Assembly: GCF_009796845.1 (NCBI RefSeq)
Contig: NZ_CP047025.1
Coordinates: 558,001 to 622,000 of the forward strand
Source of the DNA: Cobetia sp. L2A1
Lineage (GTDB): Bacteria > Pseudomonadota > Gammaproteobacteria > Pseudomonadales > Halomonadaceae
Reading direction: 5' to 3'
DNA length: 64,000 nt
The notes below the pieces were generated by a model, which was given only the letters and a program-made list of their open reading frames with translations, was not told the DNA's origin and ran no database searches. Positions 1 through 6,337 of this stretch are shown piece after piece. The position numbers and the translations under genes were made by a program. The stretch's first letter is position 1; each line of letters begins with the position of its first letter.

Positions 1-394
1 GTGCCTGCATTTCCTTCACGCACTTGGCGACCAGCTCTGGATGCTCCATCAGACAAGCACCGATCATGTTGTTCTGCACGCGATCACTCGGGCAGCCCAC
101 ATTCAGGTTCACCTCGTCATAGCCCCAGCGCTCGGCCATTGCCGCACACTCGGCCAGCGCCTGCGGATCACTGCCGCCCAGCTGCAATGCCAACGGATGC
201 TCCGTCTCATCGTGGCCGAGAAAGCGCTCGCTGTCTGGATTGAACAGCAATGCGCCCGTCGTCACCATCTCCGTGTACAGCAGCGTACGACGGCTCAATA
301 CGCGCGCGAAGGCGCGGTAGTCACGGGTCGTCCATTCCATCATCGGCGCAACGGAGAAGGTGCGGTCAATCGGTGTCATCGGCATGGCAGTCAT
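1..394 (-). CDS. dusA: tRNA-dihydrouridine synthase A (partial, 3' end outside window)
   Basis: FMN-dependent enzyme that reduces uridine to dihydrouridine in the D-loop of tRNAs. The first 131 residues are visible; the rest lies beyond base 1. After the start come the Dus N-terminal motif APMMEWTTRDYRAFAR, a LALQLGGSDP strand and the segment VNLNVGCPSDRVQ, which carries the catalytic cysteine in GCPS. The APMMEWT opening and VQNN after the catalytic loop are typical of DusA rather than DusB or DusC. The start is the ATG whose complement lies at 392-394; two further in-frame ATGs follow within six codons, so the exact start is uncertain by a few residues. It is transcribed leftward and ends a run of minus-strand genes after the TetR gene, with about 135 bp between them. 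Confidence 0.9.
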   Translation of the reverse strand, partial: MTAMPMTPIDRTFSVAPMMEWTTRDYRAFARVLSRRTLLYTEMVTTGALLFNPDSERFLGHDETEHPLALQLGGSDPQALAECAAMAERWGYDEVNLNVGCPSDRVQNNMIGACLMEHPELVAKCVKEMQA

Positions 395-530
395 ATCGGC
401 AAGAGAAAAGGGCAGGAACAAGAAGTGTGTTGGGTCTCACGTACCTGCCCAGATAGCTGGCAGAGGGCGGGGATTCTAGCAGCTTGATCGAGAGAGTGCA
501 GAGGTCGAAGTGGCCAGAGTCAGCGTTAGG

Positions 531-1139
531 TCACTGCACTCTCAGCGCTTCAATATCCTGGGCGATGTCTTCGGCAAGTTGATGCACGATCTCACTGTCG
601 CCTTCGCGTTGGGCGTAGGCGCGCAGGCCCATGACTTCGGCTTGCAGGCGGCGGCCGAGGCGTTCCGGCTGGTGAGCAGGGCGCTCAGGGTCGATGATCT
701 GGCCCGCCACGTGAGCGTCTCTAAAGGCCTGACAGAAGCGGGCCTCCATGCCGGCGAGCAACATCTCGACCTTGTCGCGTGCGGCTTGTTCCCGCTCACC
801 GAGTTCCAGCAGGCTCTTGGCCAGCATGCAGGCGCGCGAGGGCACTTCCTTGTCACGCAGACAGCCGAGCTGACGGATATAGGTCGCGAGGGCATCCAGT
901 GGCGAGTCGTGGCTGGCCATGATGATTTCCATCTCACGCAGGCTACGGGTGGCGTAACAATCCAGCGCTTCCTGGAAGAGACCATCCTTGCTGCCAAACG
1001 CGGCGTAGATGCTACCGGGACGCATATCCAGCGTGCGCTCGATGTCTTTCAGCGAGGTGGCATGAAAGCCCTTTTGCCAGAAGAGATTCAGCGCTCGGTC
1101 GAGAGAGTCCTGACGATTGTGCAAGGTGGCGCGTGGCAT
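531..1139 (-). CDS. TetR/AcrR family transcriptional regulator
   Basis: A 202-residue repressor-type regulator. The N-terminal TetR helix-turn-helix spans about residues 9-55 (SLDRALNLFWQKGFHATSLK, then GSIYAAFGSKDGLF), followed by a divergent all-helical ligand domain. An AGGAT ribosome-binding site precedes the ATG. It is divergent from the carboxymuconolactone-decarboxylase-like gene at 1522. The 380-bp gap between them holds three near-identical 16-bp pseudo-palindromes at 1224-1333, the expected layout for a TetR protein controlling itself and its divergent neighbour. The ligand cannot be told from sequence. The thiol-containing partner gene suggests, as inference only, an electrophile or peroxide signal. 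Confidence 0.9.
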   Translation of the reverse strand: MPRATLHNRQDSLDRALNLFWQKGFHATSLKDIERTLDMRPGSIYAAFGSKDGLFQEALDCYATRSLREMEIIMASHDSPLDALATYIRQLGCLRDKEVPSRACMLAKSLLELGEREQAARDKVEMLLAGMEARFCQAFRDAHVAGQIIDPERPAHQPERLGRRLQAEVMGLRAYAQREGDSEIVHQLAEDIAQDIEALRVQ

Positions 1140-1223
1140 GATGATCCTGACGATGAGGCACGGCGTGCAGTCTGTTCGTCATGTTGACGATGTAGTGTAT
1201 GAGCCGTGCTGAATGAGATGCTG

Positions 1224-1239
1224 TTGAGCGAGTACTCAA
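1224..1239. promoter_or_regulatory. Candidate TetR operator 1
   Basis: TTGAGCGAGTACTCAA, a 16-bp pseudo-palindrome with arms TTGAG/CTCAA, 85 bp upstream of the TetR start codon. It is the most symmetric of three related sites in this gap. Confidence 0.6.
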
Positions 1240-1246
1240 TTTTAAC

Positions 1247-1262
1247 TTGAATGAACGCTCAA
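1247..1262. promoter_or_regulatory. Candidate TetR operator 2
   Basis: TTGAATGAACGCTCAA, a 16-bp pseudo-palindrome with outer arms TTGA/TCAA. Its start is 23 bp from the start of operator 1, about two helical turns, so proteins bound at both could lie on nearly the same DNA face. Confidence 0.55.
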
Positions 1263-1317
1263 ATCCAGTTAGTGTGTTCCTAGACCACACGGTGATGCAG
1301 CCATGTCAGTAGTAAAA

Positions 1318-1333
1318 ATGAGTGAATGCTCAA
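1318..1333. promoter_or_regulatory. Candidate TetR operator 3
   Basis: ATGAGTGAATGCTCAA is the third member of the set; together the three give the consensus WTGARYGARYRCTCAA. It lies 188 bp upstream of the start codon at 1522 and 71 bp beyond operator 2. Confidence 0.55.
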
Positions 1334-1521
1334 ATATATCGACGCTCATGTGGTTGCTACGTCGAAAGCGCGAATTCACATGACATTTCTGCTCACCGCA
1401 GACACTGAAACTTCAGCGCCTGAAGCTTGAACGCTGAAGAGTGACCTGATCACGACATCATTATTTCGTGGCGCATTTGCCAACTGCATCGCGCCGACTG
1501 TTTACACAAGAAGGAGTCACC

Positions 1522-2076
1522 ATGACTGATTTCACACTGTATACCGCTGACAACGCCCCGCAGGACAGCAAGCCGCTGCTCGAAAAATCCGTCAAGGCCT
1601 TCGGCATGGTGCCGGGTCTGCACGCAGTGATGGCTGAAGCACCGGGTCTGCTGGAAGGCTATCAGGTACTGCATCAGCTATTCCTTGATAGCAGCTTCGA
1701 CGATGAAGAAACCACCGTTGTGTGGCAGACCATCAACGTCGAGCACAGCTGCCATTATTGCGTACCGGCACATACCGGTATCGCCAAGGCCATGAAGGTT
1801 GATGACGCCATCACCGAAGCGCTGCGCAACGAGACTCCGCTGCCGACCGAGCGTCTGGAAGCCCTGCGCACGTTTACATTGGCAGTCGTGCGTGAACGTG
1901 GCTTCGTCGAAGACGCTACCGTACAAACCTTCCTCGATGCTGGTTACACCAAGCGCAATGTGCTGGAAGTGATTCTGGGTTTGTCCCAGAAGGTGATGAG
2001 CAACTACACCAATCACCTGGCCGAGACGCCGATCGACGAGCCCTTCAAGAAGTTTGAGTGGCACAAGAAGGGCTGA
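1522..2076 (+). CDS. Carboxymuconolactone decarboxylase / AhpD-like protein
   Basis: A 184-residue member of the CMD/AhpD fold, a family that includes thiol-dependent peroxidase adaptors and gamma-carboxymuconolactone decarboxylases. The AhpD-type active site is visible as EHSCHYCVPAH, with Cys77-X2-Cys80 and His84, so a thiol/disulfide or peroxidase-related role is more likely than decarboxylation. I chose the ATG at 1522 because AAGGAG lies just upstream; an in-frame extension from 1468 would add 18 poorly conserved-looking residues and has no such site. It is divergent from the TetR gene and probably controlled through the three operators between them. A Fur-box-like palindrome and small RNA gene begin just after its stop. 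Confidence 0.88.
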   Translation: MTDFTLYTADNAPQDSKPLLEKSVKAFGMVPGLHAVMAEAPGLLEGYQVLHQLFLDSSFDDEETTVVWQTINVEHSCHYCVPAHTGIAKAMKVDDAITEALRNETPLPTERLEALRTFTLAVVRERGFVEDATVQTFLDAGYTKRNVLEVILGLSQKVMSNYTNHLAETPIDEPFKKFEWHKKG

Positions 2077-2119
2077 GGCAGAGGCGAAGATCGTGCAATT
2101 GATCTGTGTCATGGATCTT

Positions 2120-2138
2120 AATGAAAACATTTCTCATT
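2120..2138. promoter_or_regulatory. Fur-box-like palindrome upstream of sRNA 1
   Basis: AATGAAAACATTTCTCATT is a 19-bp inverted repeat of the AATGANAA...TTNTCATT type that matches the Fur-box pattern. It sits immediately upstream of the -35 element at 2143-2148, so bound Fur would block the promoter. A closely similar site occurs at 2548-2566 in the same position relative to a second promoter. Confidence 0.65.
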
Positions 2139-2142
2139 ACTA

Positions 2143-2171
2143 TTGACGCATCATCTCCATCGCTCTACTCT
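2143..2171 (+). promoter_or_regulatory. Sigma-70 promoter of sRNA 1
   Basis: TTGACG (2143-2148), a 17-bp spacer, then TACTCT (2166-2171). The element sequences and spacing match those of the second promoter at 2571-2599. The expected transcription start is near 2176-2178. Confidence 0.65.
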
Positions 2172-2177
2172 TGAGAC

Positions 2178-2297
2178 ATCGCTTCCCCGCCATGGGTGGC
2201 GGTGTCTCGGACAGCGGAGTCAGGCCCCTTTCCGAGAGGCTTCTCATCAGATCATTTACGGTCCTTGCTAGCGGCTCCCACTGGGGGCCGTTTTTTT
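2178..2297 (+). ncRNA. Candidate Fur-regulated small RNA 1 (about 120 nt)
   Basis: No plausible protein is encoded, but three hairpins can be drawn. Hairpin 1 pairs ATCGC (2178-2182) with GCGGT (2199-2203), with loop TTCCCCGCCATGGGTG. Hairpin 2 pairs TCTCGGA (2205-2211) with TCCGAGA (2231-2237), with loop CAGCGGAGTCAGGCCCCTT. Hairpin 3 is the terminator at 2272-2297. A second copy at 2606-2719 keeps the two loops but has a completely different hairpin-2 stem that still pairs. That covariation is good evidence for a real structured RNA. The Fur-box-like site, the tandem arrangement and the exposed C-rich loops resemble the iron-sparing RNAs RyhB and PrrF1/PrrF2 in logic. I do not claim sequence homology to them. 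Confidence 0.65.
2272..2297 (+). terminator. Rho-independent terminator of sRNA 1
   Basis: Eight-bp stem CGGCTCCC/GGGGGCCG with loop ACT, followed by seven Ts. Confidence 0.85.
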
Positions 2298-2304
2298 ATG
2301 CGCC

Positions 2305-2342
2305 AAAAAAGACGCCCCCCTCGCGCAAGCGAAGGAGGCGTC
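2305..2342 (-). terminator. Terminator oriented to the minus strand, with no known gene
   Basis: Stem of 12 pairs out of 14 (GACGCC...GGCGTC outer arms, loop GCAA), with a run of six As on its left side, which is a U-tract for a leftward transcript. On the plus strand no T-run follows. No leftward gene is recognised between here and 2883, so it either backs up sRNA 1 termination or ends an unrecognised minus transcript. Confidence 0.65.
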
Positions 2343-2393
2343 TGGAAGTTCCTTTCGATCATCCCCCCCATGTAGCAGGAAGAGGAGAGGATC

Positions 2394-2504
2394 ATGAAGG
2401 TACTTCGTGCCCACCAGAGTTGGATGTCAGGTCCGAGGTGGGCGTCTCATCAGGCCAGTCACGACCCTGATATTCTGTGGCGGCATGATACGTCAGCCTG
2501 CTGA
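2394..2504 (+). CDS. Possible 36-residue small protein between the two sRNAs
   Basis: A short reading frame (MKVLRAHQSWMSG..., ending ...HDTSAC) preceded by a strong ribosome-binding site, AGGAGAGG, seven bases before the ATG. It is rich in Trp, His and Ser and has no membrane segment or known motif. It lies between sRNA 1 and sRNA 2 and could only be transcribed by read-through of the terminator at 2297 or from an unseen promoter. The strong ribosome-binding site is the main support. I do not recognise the product. Confidence 0.4.
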   Translation: MKVLRAHQSWMSGPRWASHQASHDPDILWRHDTSAC

Positions 2505-2547
2505 GAGAGGCCAGCATTGGTGAACAGATAAACGCTGCGTCAATGCT

Positions 2548-2566
2548 AATGAAAATATTTCTCATT
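2548..2566. promoter_or_regulatory. Fur-box-like palindrome upstream of sRNA 2
   Basis: AATGAAAATATTTCTCATT is the near twin of the site at 2120-2138. The symmetry continues outward: GCGTCAAT on the left mirrors ATTGACGC on the right, so 2537-2577 is an imperfect inverted repeat of about 41 bp carrying a TTGACG element on both strands. Confidence 0.65.
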
Positions 2567-2570
2567 AGTA

Positions 2571-2599
2571 TTGACGCTGTGGCCAAGAGGGCATATTCT
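2571..2599 (+). promoter_or_regulatory. Sigma-70 promoter of sRNA 2
   Basis: TTGACG (2571-2576), a 17-bp spacer, then TATTCT (2594-2599), directly after the Fur-box-like palindrome. The expected start is near 2605-2606. Confidence 0.65.
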
Positions 2600-2605
2600 C
2601 GATTC

Positions 2606-2719
2606 ATCGCTTCCCGCCATGGAATGCGATGGCCAGAACAGCGGAGTCAGGCCCCTGTTCAGGTTTCTCCTCATCAAGCTAGTCACGGTCTTTGGGCGAC
2701 TCTTTGAGTCGCCCTTTTT
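2606..2719 (+). ncRNA. Candidate Fur-regulated small RNA 2 (about 114 nt)
   Basis: Tandem homologue of the RNA at 2178. Hairpin 1 pairs CATCGC (2605-2610) with GCGATG (2626-2631) around loop TTCCCGCCATGGAAT. Hairpin 2 pairs GAACAG (2636-2641) with CTGTTC (2655-2660) around the invariant GGAGTCAGGCCC. Hairpin 3 is the terminator at 2694-2719. A single-stranded TCTCCTCATCA tract between hairpins 2 and 3 is also shared. The hairpin-2 arms differ from those of sRNA 1 at nearly every position yet still pair. The single-stranded loops are therefore the likely target-recognition elements. Confidence 0.65.
2694..2719 (+). terminator. Rho-independent terminator of sRNA 2
   Basis: Perfect 9-bp stem GGGCGACTC/GAGTCGCCC with loop TTT, followed by five Ts. 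Confidence 0.88.
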
Positions 2720-2883
2720 CGTGCGTGTGGTTCGTGCGCCACGTTCAATCATCCATCGCATCCGCAGTTGTACACTTCTCGTCTAGAATAGCCCCACCGT
2801 CATCGCGAGCTGATAATGACAGTCTGTCTCCCCGATTGTCTTTCAGCTCGGTGTTACCGTCGGCTTTCATACAGGATGCCATC

Positions 2884-3969
2884 ATGATTACGCTTTATCG
2901 CCTTCACGACGATGGCCGCCTGCGGGGCGAGCACATCGTGCTGCCTGATTCTGAACCTGATCATGAATCTGAACCCGGGGCAGGCCAATCGAGCAATCAC
3001 CCGCGCCTTGCCGATAGCCACGAAGAGGCCCATGAGCTGCATACGGCGCAGCTCGCCAGTGATGAGCTGGCACCCCCCATCCTGGTGCGTAGCGACGTGC
3101 TATGGATCGACCTCTGTCAGCCCGATGAGCAGGAACAGCGCTGGGTAAGTGAGCAGTTCACCGTGGTGCTGCCAGAGCTTGAAGAGATTGAAGAGATCGA
3201 GTCTTCATCGCGCTTTTATCTGGCCGGTGATGGCATTCATCTAGTGTCGTTATTTCCGCATCGCCGTGGGCGAGAGCCACAGACCGTCAACATTGCCTTC
3301 CATCTGCATGGCCGCCAGTTGATCAGCGTGCGTTATGAAGATATCGGCCTGCTGCGATTATTCCGCAACCATCTGCGTCGTCAGCGCTTGAGTCCTGAAG
3401 ATGGTTGGGAAGTGCTATTGGCACTGCTGGCAATGAAGATAGACTACCTGGCGGATGAAGTGGAGGATGTCTATCGCGCGCTGGAAGTGTTGGGCCAGCA
3501 GGCAGTGCGCCCGCAGGCGCTGGAAGATACGCTGCACGGTATTCTGCTGCAGGAGCGCTATAACGATAAGGTGCGCCAGTCATTGCTCGACAGTCAGCGT
3601 CTGTTGCGTCAGCTGACGCGACATCTTCCGGTCTCACCACGCCACAAGAGCCGTCGGCAGGAGATTCGCGACATGCTGCGCGATATCGACTCGCTCAATC
3701 CGCACACCACCTTCATCTTCGAGAAGGTCAACTTCCTGTTGGATGCCTCGATCGGTTTCACCAATCTCGACCAGAGTCGCATCATCAAGATCTTCTCGGT
3801 CGCGGCCGTCGTTTTCATGCCGCCGACGCTGATCGCCAGCATTTACGGCATGAACTTCCAGTGGATGCCGGAGTTGGACAAGGACTGGGGCTATCCCTTT
3901 GCGCTGGTCTTGATGGCGGCGTCTGCACTCTCGACATACTTGTTCTTCAAGTGGAAGAAGTGGTTGTAG
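2884..3969 (+). CDS. corA: CorA-family magnesium/divalent cation transporter
   Basis: A 361-residue inner-membrane channel of the CorA/ZntB family, which moves Mg2+, Co2+ or related cations. The family signature YGMNF is present with GMN at residues 322-324, at the end of the first of two C-terminal membrane helices; the second ends in the basic tail FFKWKKWL. The large N-terminal half is the cytoplasmic alpha/beta domain with long helices. There is an unusual acidic, His-rich insert near residues 20-55. I placed the start at the ATG at 2884 (AGGAT upstream). An in-frame extension to 2692 would run through the sRNA 2 terminator and is rejected. CorA and ZntB cannot be separated firmly by eye. 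Confidence 0.88.
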   Translation: MITLYRLHDDGRLRGEHIVLPDSEPDHESEPGAGQSSNHPRLADSHEEAHELHTAQLASDELAPPILVRSDVLWIDLCQPDEQEQRWVSEQFTVVLPELEEIEEIESSSRFYLAGDGIHLVSLFPHRRGREPQTVNIAFHLHGRQLISVRYEDIGLLRLFRNHLRRQRLSPEDGWEVLLALLAMKIDYLADEVEDVYRALEVLGQQAVRPQALEDTLHGILLQERYNDKVRQSLLDSQRLLRQLTRHLPVSPRHKSRRQEIRDMLRDIDSLNPHTTFIFEKVNFLLDASIGFTNLDQSRIIKIFSVAAVVFMPPTLIASIYGMNFQWMPELDKDWGYPFALVLMAASALSTYLFFKWKKWL

Positions 3970-4005
3970 GCATGCGATGAAGCGCGACTGCCATCGTGCG
4001 CGCAT

Positions 4006-4040
4006 AAAAAAGCGCCTGGCGTCAAAAGATCGCCAGGCGC
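4006..4040 (-). terminator. Strong minus-strand terminator after the corA stop
   Basis: Perfect 10-bp stem GCGCCTGGCG/CGCCAGGCGC, loop of nine bases. Six As (4006-4011) form the U-tract of a leftward transcript; no T-run exists on the plus side. It fits as the 3' end of the candidate RNA at 4006-4280. Confidence 0.8.
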
Positions 4041-4280
4041 GCAATAAACGTGCATTACAACACTGAAGATCGCCACCGAGACCCGGGATGGGCCGACAGC
4101 GAAACCGCGCGTGGGAGCGTCGCCATGCAGACCAGACACCGAGACCCGGTGGGATGAGCAGTGCAACTACCTGAGCGCGAACCTGAGCGACCTGACTGCG
4201 CCACGCAGGTCAGGCCATTCACGGTCTAGTCCGGAAGCAGGCAATCGATGCCGCGATGTATCTGCTCCCGCATGTTTGAG
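4006..4280 (-). ncRNA. Candidate structured non-coding RNA (about 270 nt)
   Basis: There is no credible protein on either strand here, but the minus strand has a TATACT -10 element (4291-4286) at one end and a strong terminator at the other. The -35 is weak. The predicted 5' end AAACATGC (4277-4270) can pair with GCACGTTT (4054-4047) to close the molecule. Inside, 4191-4214 forms a 10-bp hairpin with one bulged C, and a 13-mer CACCGAGACCCGG is repeated at 4074-4086 and 4137-4149 (63-bp period). A closing stem plus internal hairpins is the style of 6S-like or other global RNAs, but I could not match a known family. The LysR gene begins just upstream in the opposite direction. Confidence 0.45.
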
Positions 4281-4430
4281 GGCCTAGTATAGGGGTCTTC
4301 GCTTTGGAGAATAAGCGCGTACAATCGAAAACTAGGGTTTCCAATATGGAAACTTGTGAAGTGGATGTCTTCAAGGTGCGCTTACACTTTAAAGGGCCAA
4401 GATGATTCCGAATTCGGTAGTGGAGATTGA

Positions 4431-5330
4431 ATGGCAGCTCTTGACGCTCTACGTGTATTTGTTGAAGTAGTACGCGCGTCCAGCTTTACGGCAGCGGCCC
4501 GGCGTTTAGGTATTTCCAAGTCGCTGGCCTCCAAGCGAGTCGCGTCGCTGGAGGCGGAATTGAGCGTAAGTCTGATCAATCGCTCGACCCGCAAGCTGCA
4601 TCTTACCGAGGCAGGGCGTATCTACTACGAGCACGGCCTACGCATTCTCGAGGAGCTGGAGTCGGCTGAAGCGCGGGTGCAGTCGGTGACTTCTCAGCCG
4701 ATGGGACAGCTCAAGGTCTCGGCACAGGTGTCATTCGGCTTCATGTATCTGGCTGAGCCGACCACGGCCTTCATGCGGCGCTATCCCGATGTCAGTGTCG
4801 AGATCCTGCTGGAGGATCAGCGCTTCGAGCCGATCGATGAATCGGTGGATCTGGCGATTCGGATGGGGCCGCTAGCGGATTCCTCGATGGTCTCGCGGCC
4901 GTTGTGCAAGGTGGTCTATGGGTTATTTGCGGCACCGGACTATCTGGCACGCGTCAATGCACCACCGGTGCAGCCGCAGGATATCCGCGCCTTCGATACC
5001 ATCTTTTACGGCAACTATGACCTGGGCGCCCATTGGCGCTTTACGCTCAATGGTCAGCCCTTTGACGTGGAGCCGGACTCTCGGTTGGTAATCAACAATC
5101 TGCTCGGTGTGGTGGAGGCGGCCAAGGCTGGTTTCGGGTTGGCCTATCTGCCGACCTTCGCTGCGCGCTCAGCCGTCGCGAGCGGCGAGCTGATACCGCT
5201 GTTGCAACCCTATTGGAACGAGCATGGCTCGATGGTGGTGCTGTTCCGATCACGCAAGTATCTACCCGACAAGACGCGCATCTATCTTGATTTCATTACT
5301 GACTGGTTCCGCGAGCATCTTCAGCTGTAG
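4431..5330 (+). CDS. LysR family transcriptional regulator
   Basis: A 299-residue LysR-type regulator. The winged helix-turn-helix covers residues 1-60 (LRVFVEVVRASSFTAAARRL, then ISKSLASKRVASLE), followed by a linker helix and a substrate-binding domain of about 200 residues. It belongs to the branch that looks like activators or repressors of small oxidoreductase genes. GGAG lies five bases before the ATG. It converges on the SDR gene at 5457-6299, which is a candidate but not an obvious target because LysR targets are usually divergent. The stop codon is embedded in the first copy of a 13-bp tandem repeat. Confidence 0.9.
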   Translation: MAALDALRVFVEVVRASSFTAAARRLGISKSLASKRVASLEAELSVSLINRSTRKLHLTEAGRIYYEHGLRILEELESAEARVQSVTSQPMGQLKVSAQVSFGFMYLAEPTTAFMRRYPDVSVEILLEDQRFEPIDESVDLAIRMGPLADSSMVSRPLCKVVYGLFAAPDYLARVNAPPVQPQDIRAFDTIFYGNYDLGAHWRFTLNGQPFDVEPDSRLVINNLLGVVEAAKAGFGLAYLPTFAARSAVASGELIPLLQPYWNEHGSMVVLFRSRKYLPDKTRIYLDFITDWFREHLQL

Positions 5331-5373
5331 TACTTGATCTCAGTACTTGATCTCAGTACTTGATTTCAGTACT
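5329..5373. repeat. 13-bp tandem repeat, 3.5 copies
   Basis: The unit AGTACTTGATCTC occurs at 5329, 5342 and 5355 (one mismatch in the third), with a partial copy at 5368. The first unit overlaps the LysR stop codon. Three other short repeats with the same 13-bp period occur in this window. Confidence 0.85.
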
Positions 5374-5456
5374 CACGCCCAGCGCTCAATTTCCATGCAC
5401 AATTCCAGCGCTTTGCCCCAATACGCAAGAGGCATGTCGCATTTGTCATTGCGTCA

Positions 5457-6299
5457 TCACCACTCGATCGACTTGCCCGCCCAGTCATAGAAGCCACCGC
5501 TGGATTCTGGTGAAAGCTCGCCGGCGACCGTCAGCAGGCGACGTGCGACAAAGCTCGTACTGAACAGCTTTCCTTCTGGTACTCGTGCCTGAAAGGGCCC
5601 GGAAAGCCCCGTGTCGGTGGTGCCCGGATGCAGCGCGACCAGCAGTGCTGCGGGGTTACGCCGTGCGATTTCGATGGCGGCAGTGTGCAGCAGCATGTTG
5701 TGGCTGGCTTTGCTGGCGCGATAGGCATACCAGCCGCCGCTGCGGTTATCAGAAATCGAGCCGACGCGTGCCGACAGAGAGGCAAATATCACGGGTGTGC
5801 GACGGCGAAGGCGTGGTGCCAGCAGGCTCAGCAGCAGCGCTGGGACGAAGGCATTGACCTGATGCACGCGTGTCAGTGCCGCCATATCGAGATCTTCCAG
5901 GCGCTTCTCTGGCCACAGTTCGGCGTCTTCATCGTGCAGCAGGCCCATCGCGTTGAGGGTCAGGGCCGGTGGCTGCCCCTGTTGCTGCTCATCATCCAGC
6001 ATGGCGGCCAGCCACTTGCCAAGCGCTACCATGCCGTTATCTGTCGTCAGATCAGCGTCGAACGCCACCAGCATCGGGTGCGACGGCAGGCGTGAGGTAT
6101 TGCGGCTCACCGCCAGTACGCGTCCGCAGCGTGGATGCGATAGTAGTGCTTCCACCAGGGCGTGCCCGATACCGCCACCTGCCCCAGTTATCAGTGCAGT
6201 AAACCCCTGCGGTAGACGTGCGAAGGTCTCGGCGCTCAATGGCCTGATATCGTTCAGTGGCTCACCATCGCCAGGTAAGTGATCAATCGTTGTTGGCAT
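5457..6299 (-). CDS. SDR-family oxidoreductase (C-factor-like)
   Basis: A 280-residue short-chain dehydrogenase/reductase with a Rossmann fold. The nucleotide motif TGAGGGIG is at residues 38-45, and the catalytic YAYRASK gives Tyr193 and Lys197, with Ser174/Ser176 in IFASLSARVG. The layout, with a DNRSGGWYAYRASKA core and an HPGT.T.LS segment, resembles the C-factor/CsgA-like SDRs. The substrate is unknown. The start has AGGGATC upstream. A roughly 37-residue N-terminal extension before the Rossmann motif is slightly longer than usual. It converges with the LysR gene and precedes cydC on the same strand by 39 bp. Confidence 0.88.
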   Translation of the reverse strand: MPTTIDHLPGDGEPLNDIRPLSAETFARLPQGFTALITGAGGGIGHALVEALLSHPRCGRVLAVSRNTSRLPSHPMLVAFDADLTTDNGMVALGKWLAAMLDDEQQQGQPPALTLNAMGLLHDEDAELWPEKRLEDLDMAALTRVHQVNAFVPALLLSLLAPRLRRRTPVIFASLSARVGSISDNRSGGWYAYRASKASHNMLLHTAAIEIARRNPAALLVALHPGTTDTGLSGPFQARVPEGKLFSTSFVARRLLTVAGELSPESSGGFYDWAGKSIEW

Positions 6300-6337
6300 G
6301 GCTGATCCCTATTTCAACAGACGTTGCATCGACGGGT

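Noticed and set aside
2692..2883. N-terminal extension of CorA
   Set aside because: It would start before the sRNA 2 terminator hairpin and lacks similarity; the ATG at 2884 is better placed.
4006..4280. Naming the minus-strand RNA as 6S RNA
   Set aside because: The closing stem is suggestive, but the length, the missing ygfA/zapA neighbours and the lack of recognisable 6S bubble motifs do not allow the name.
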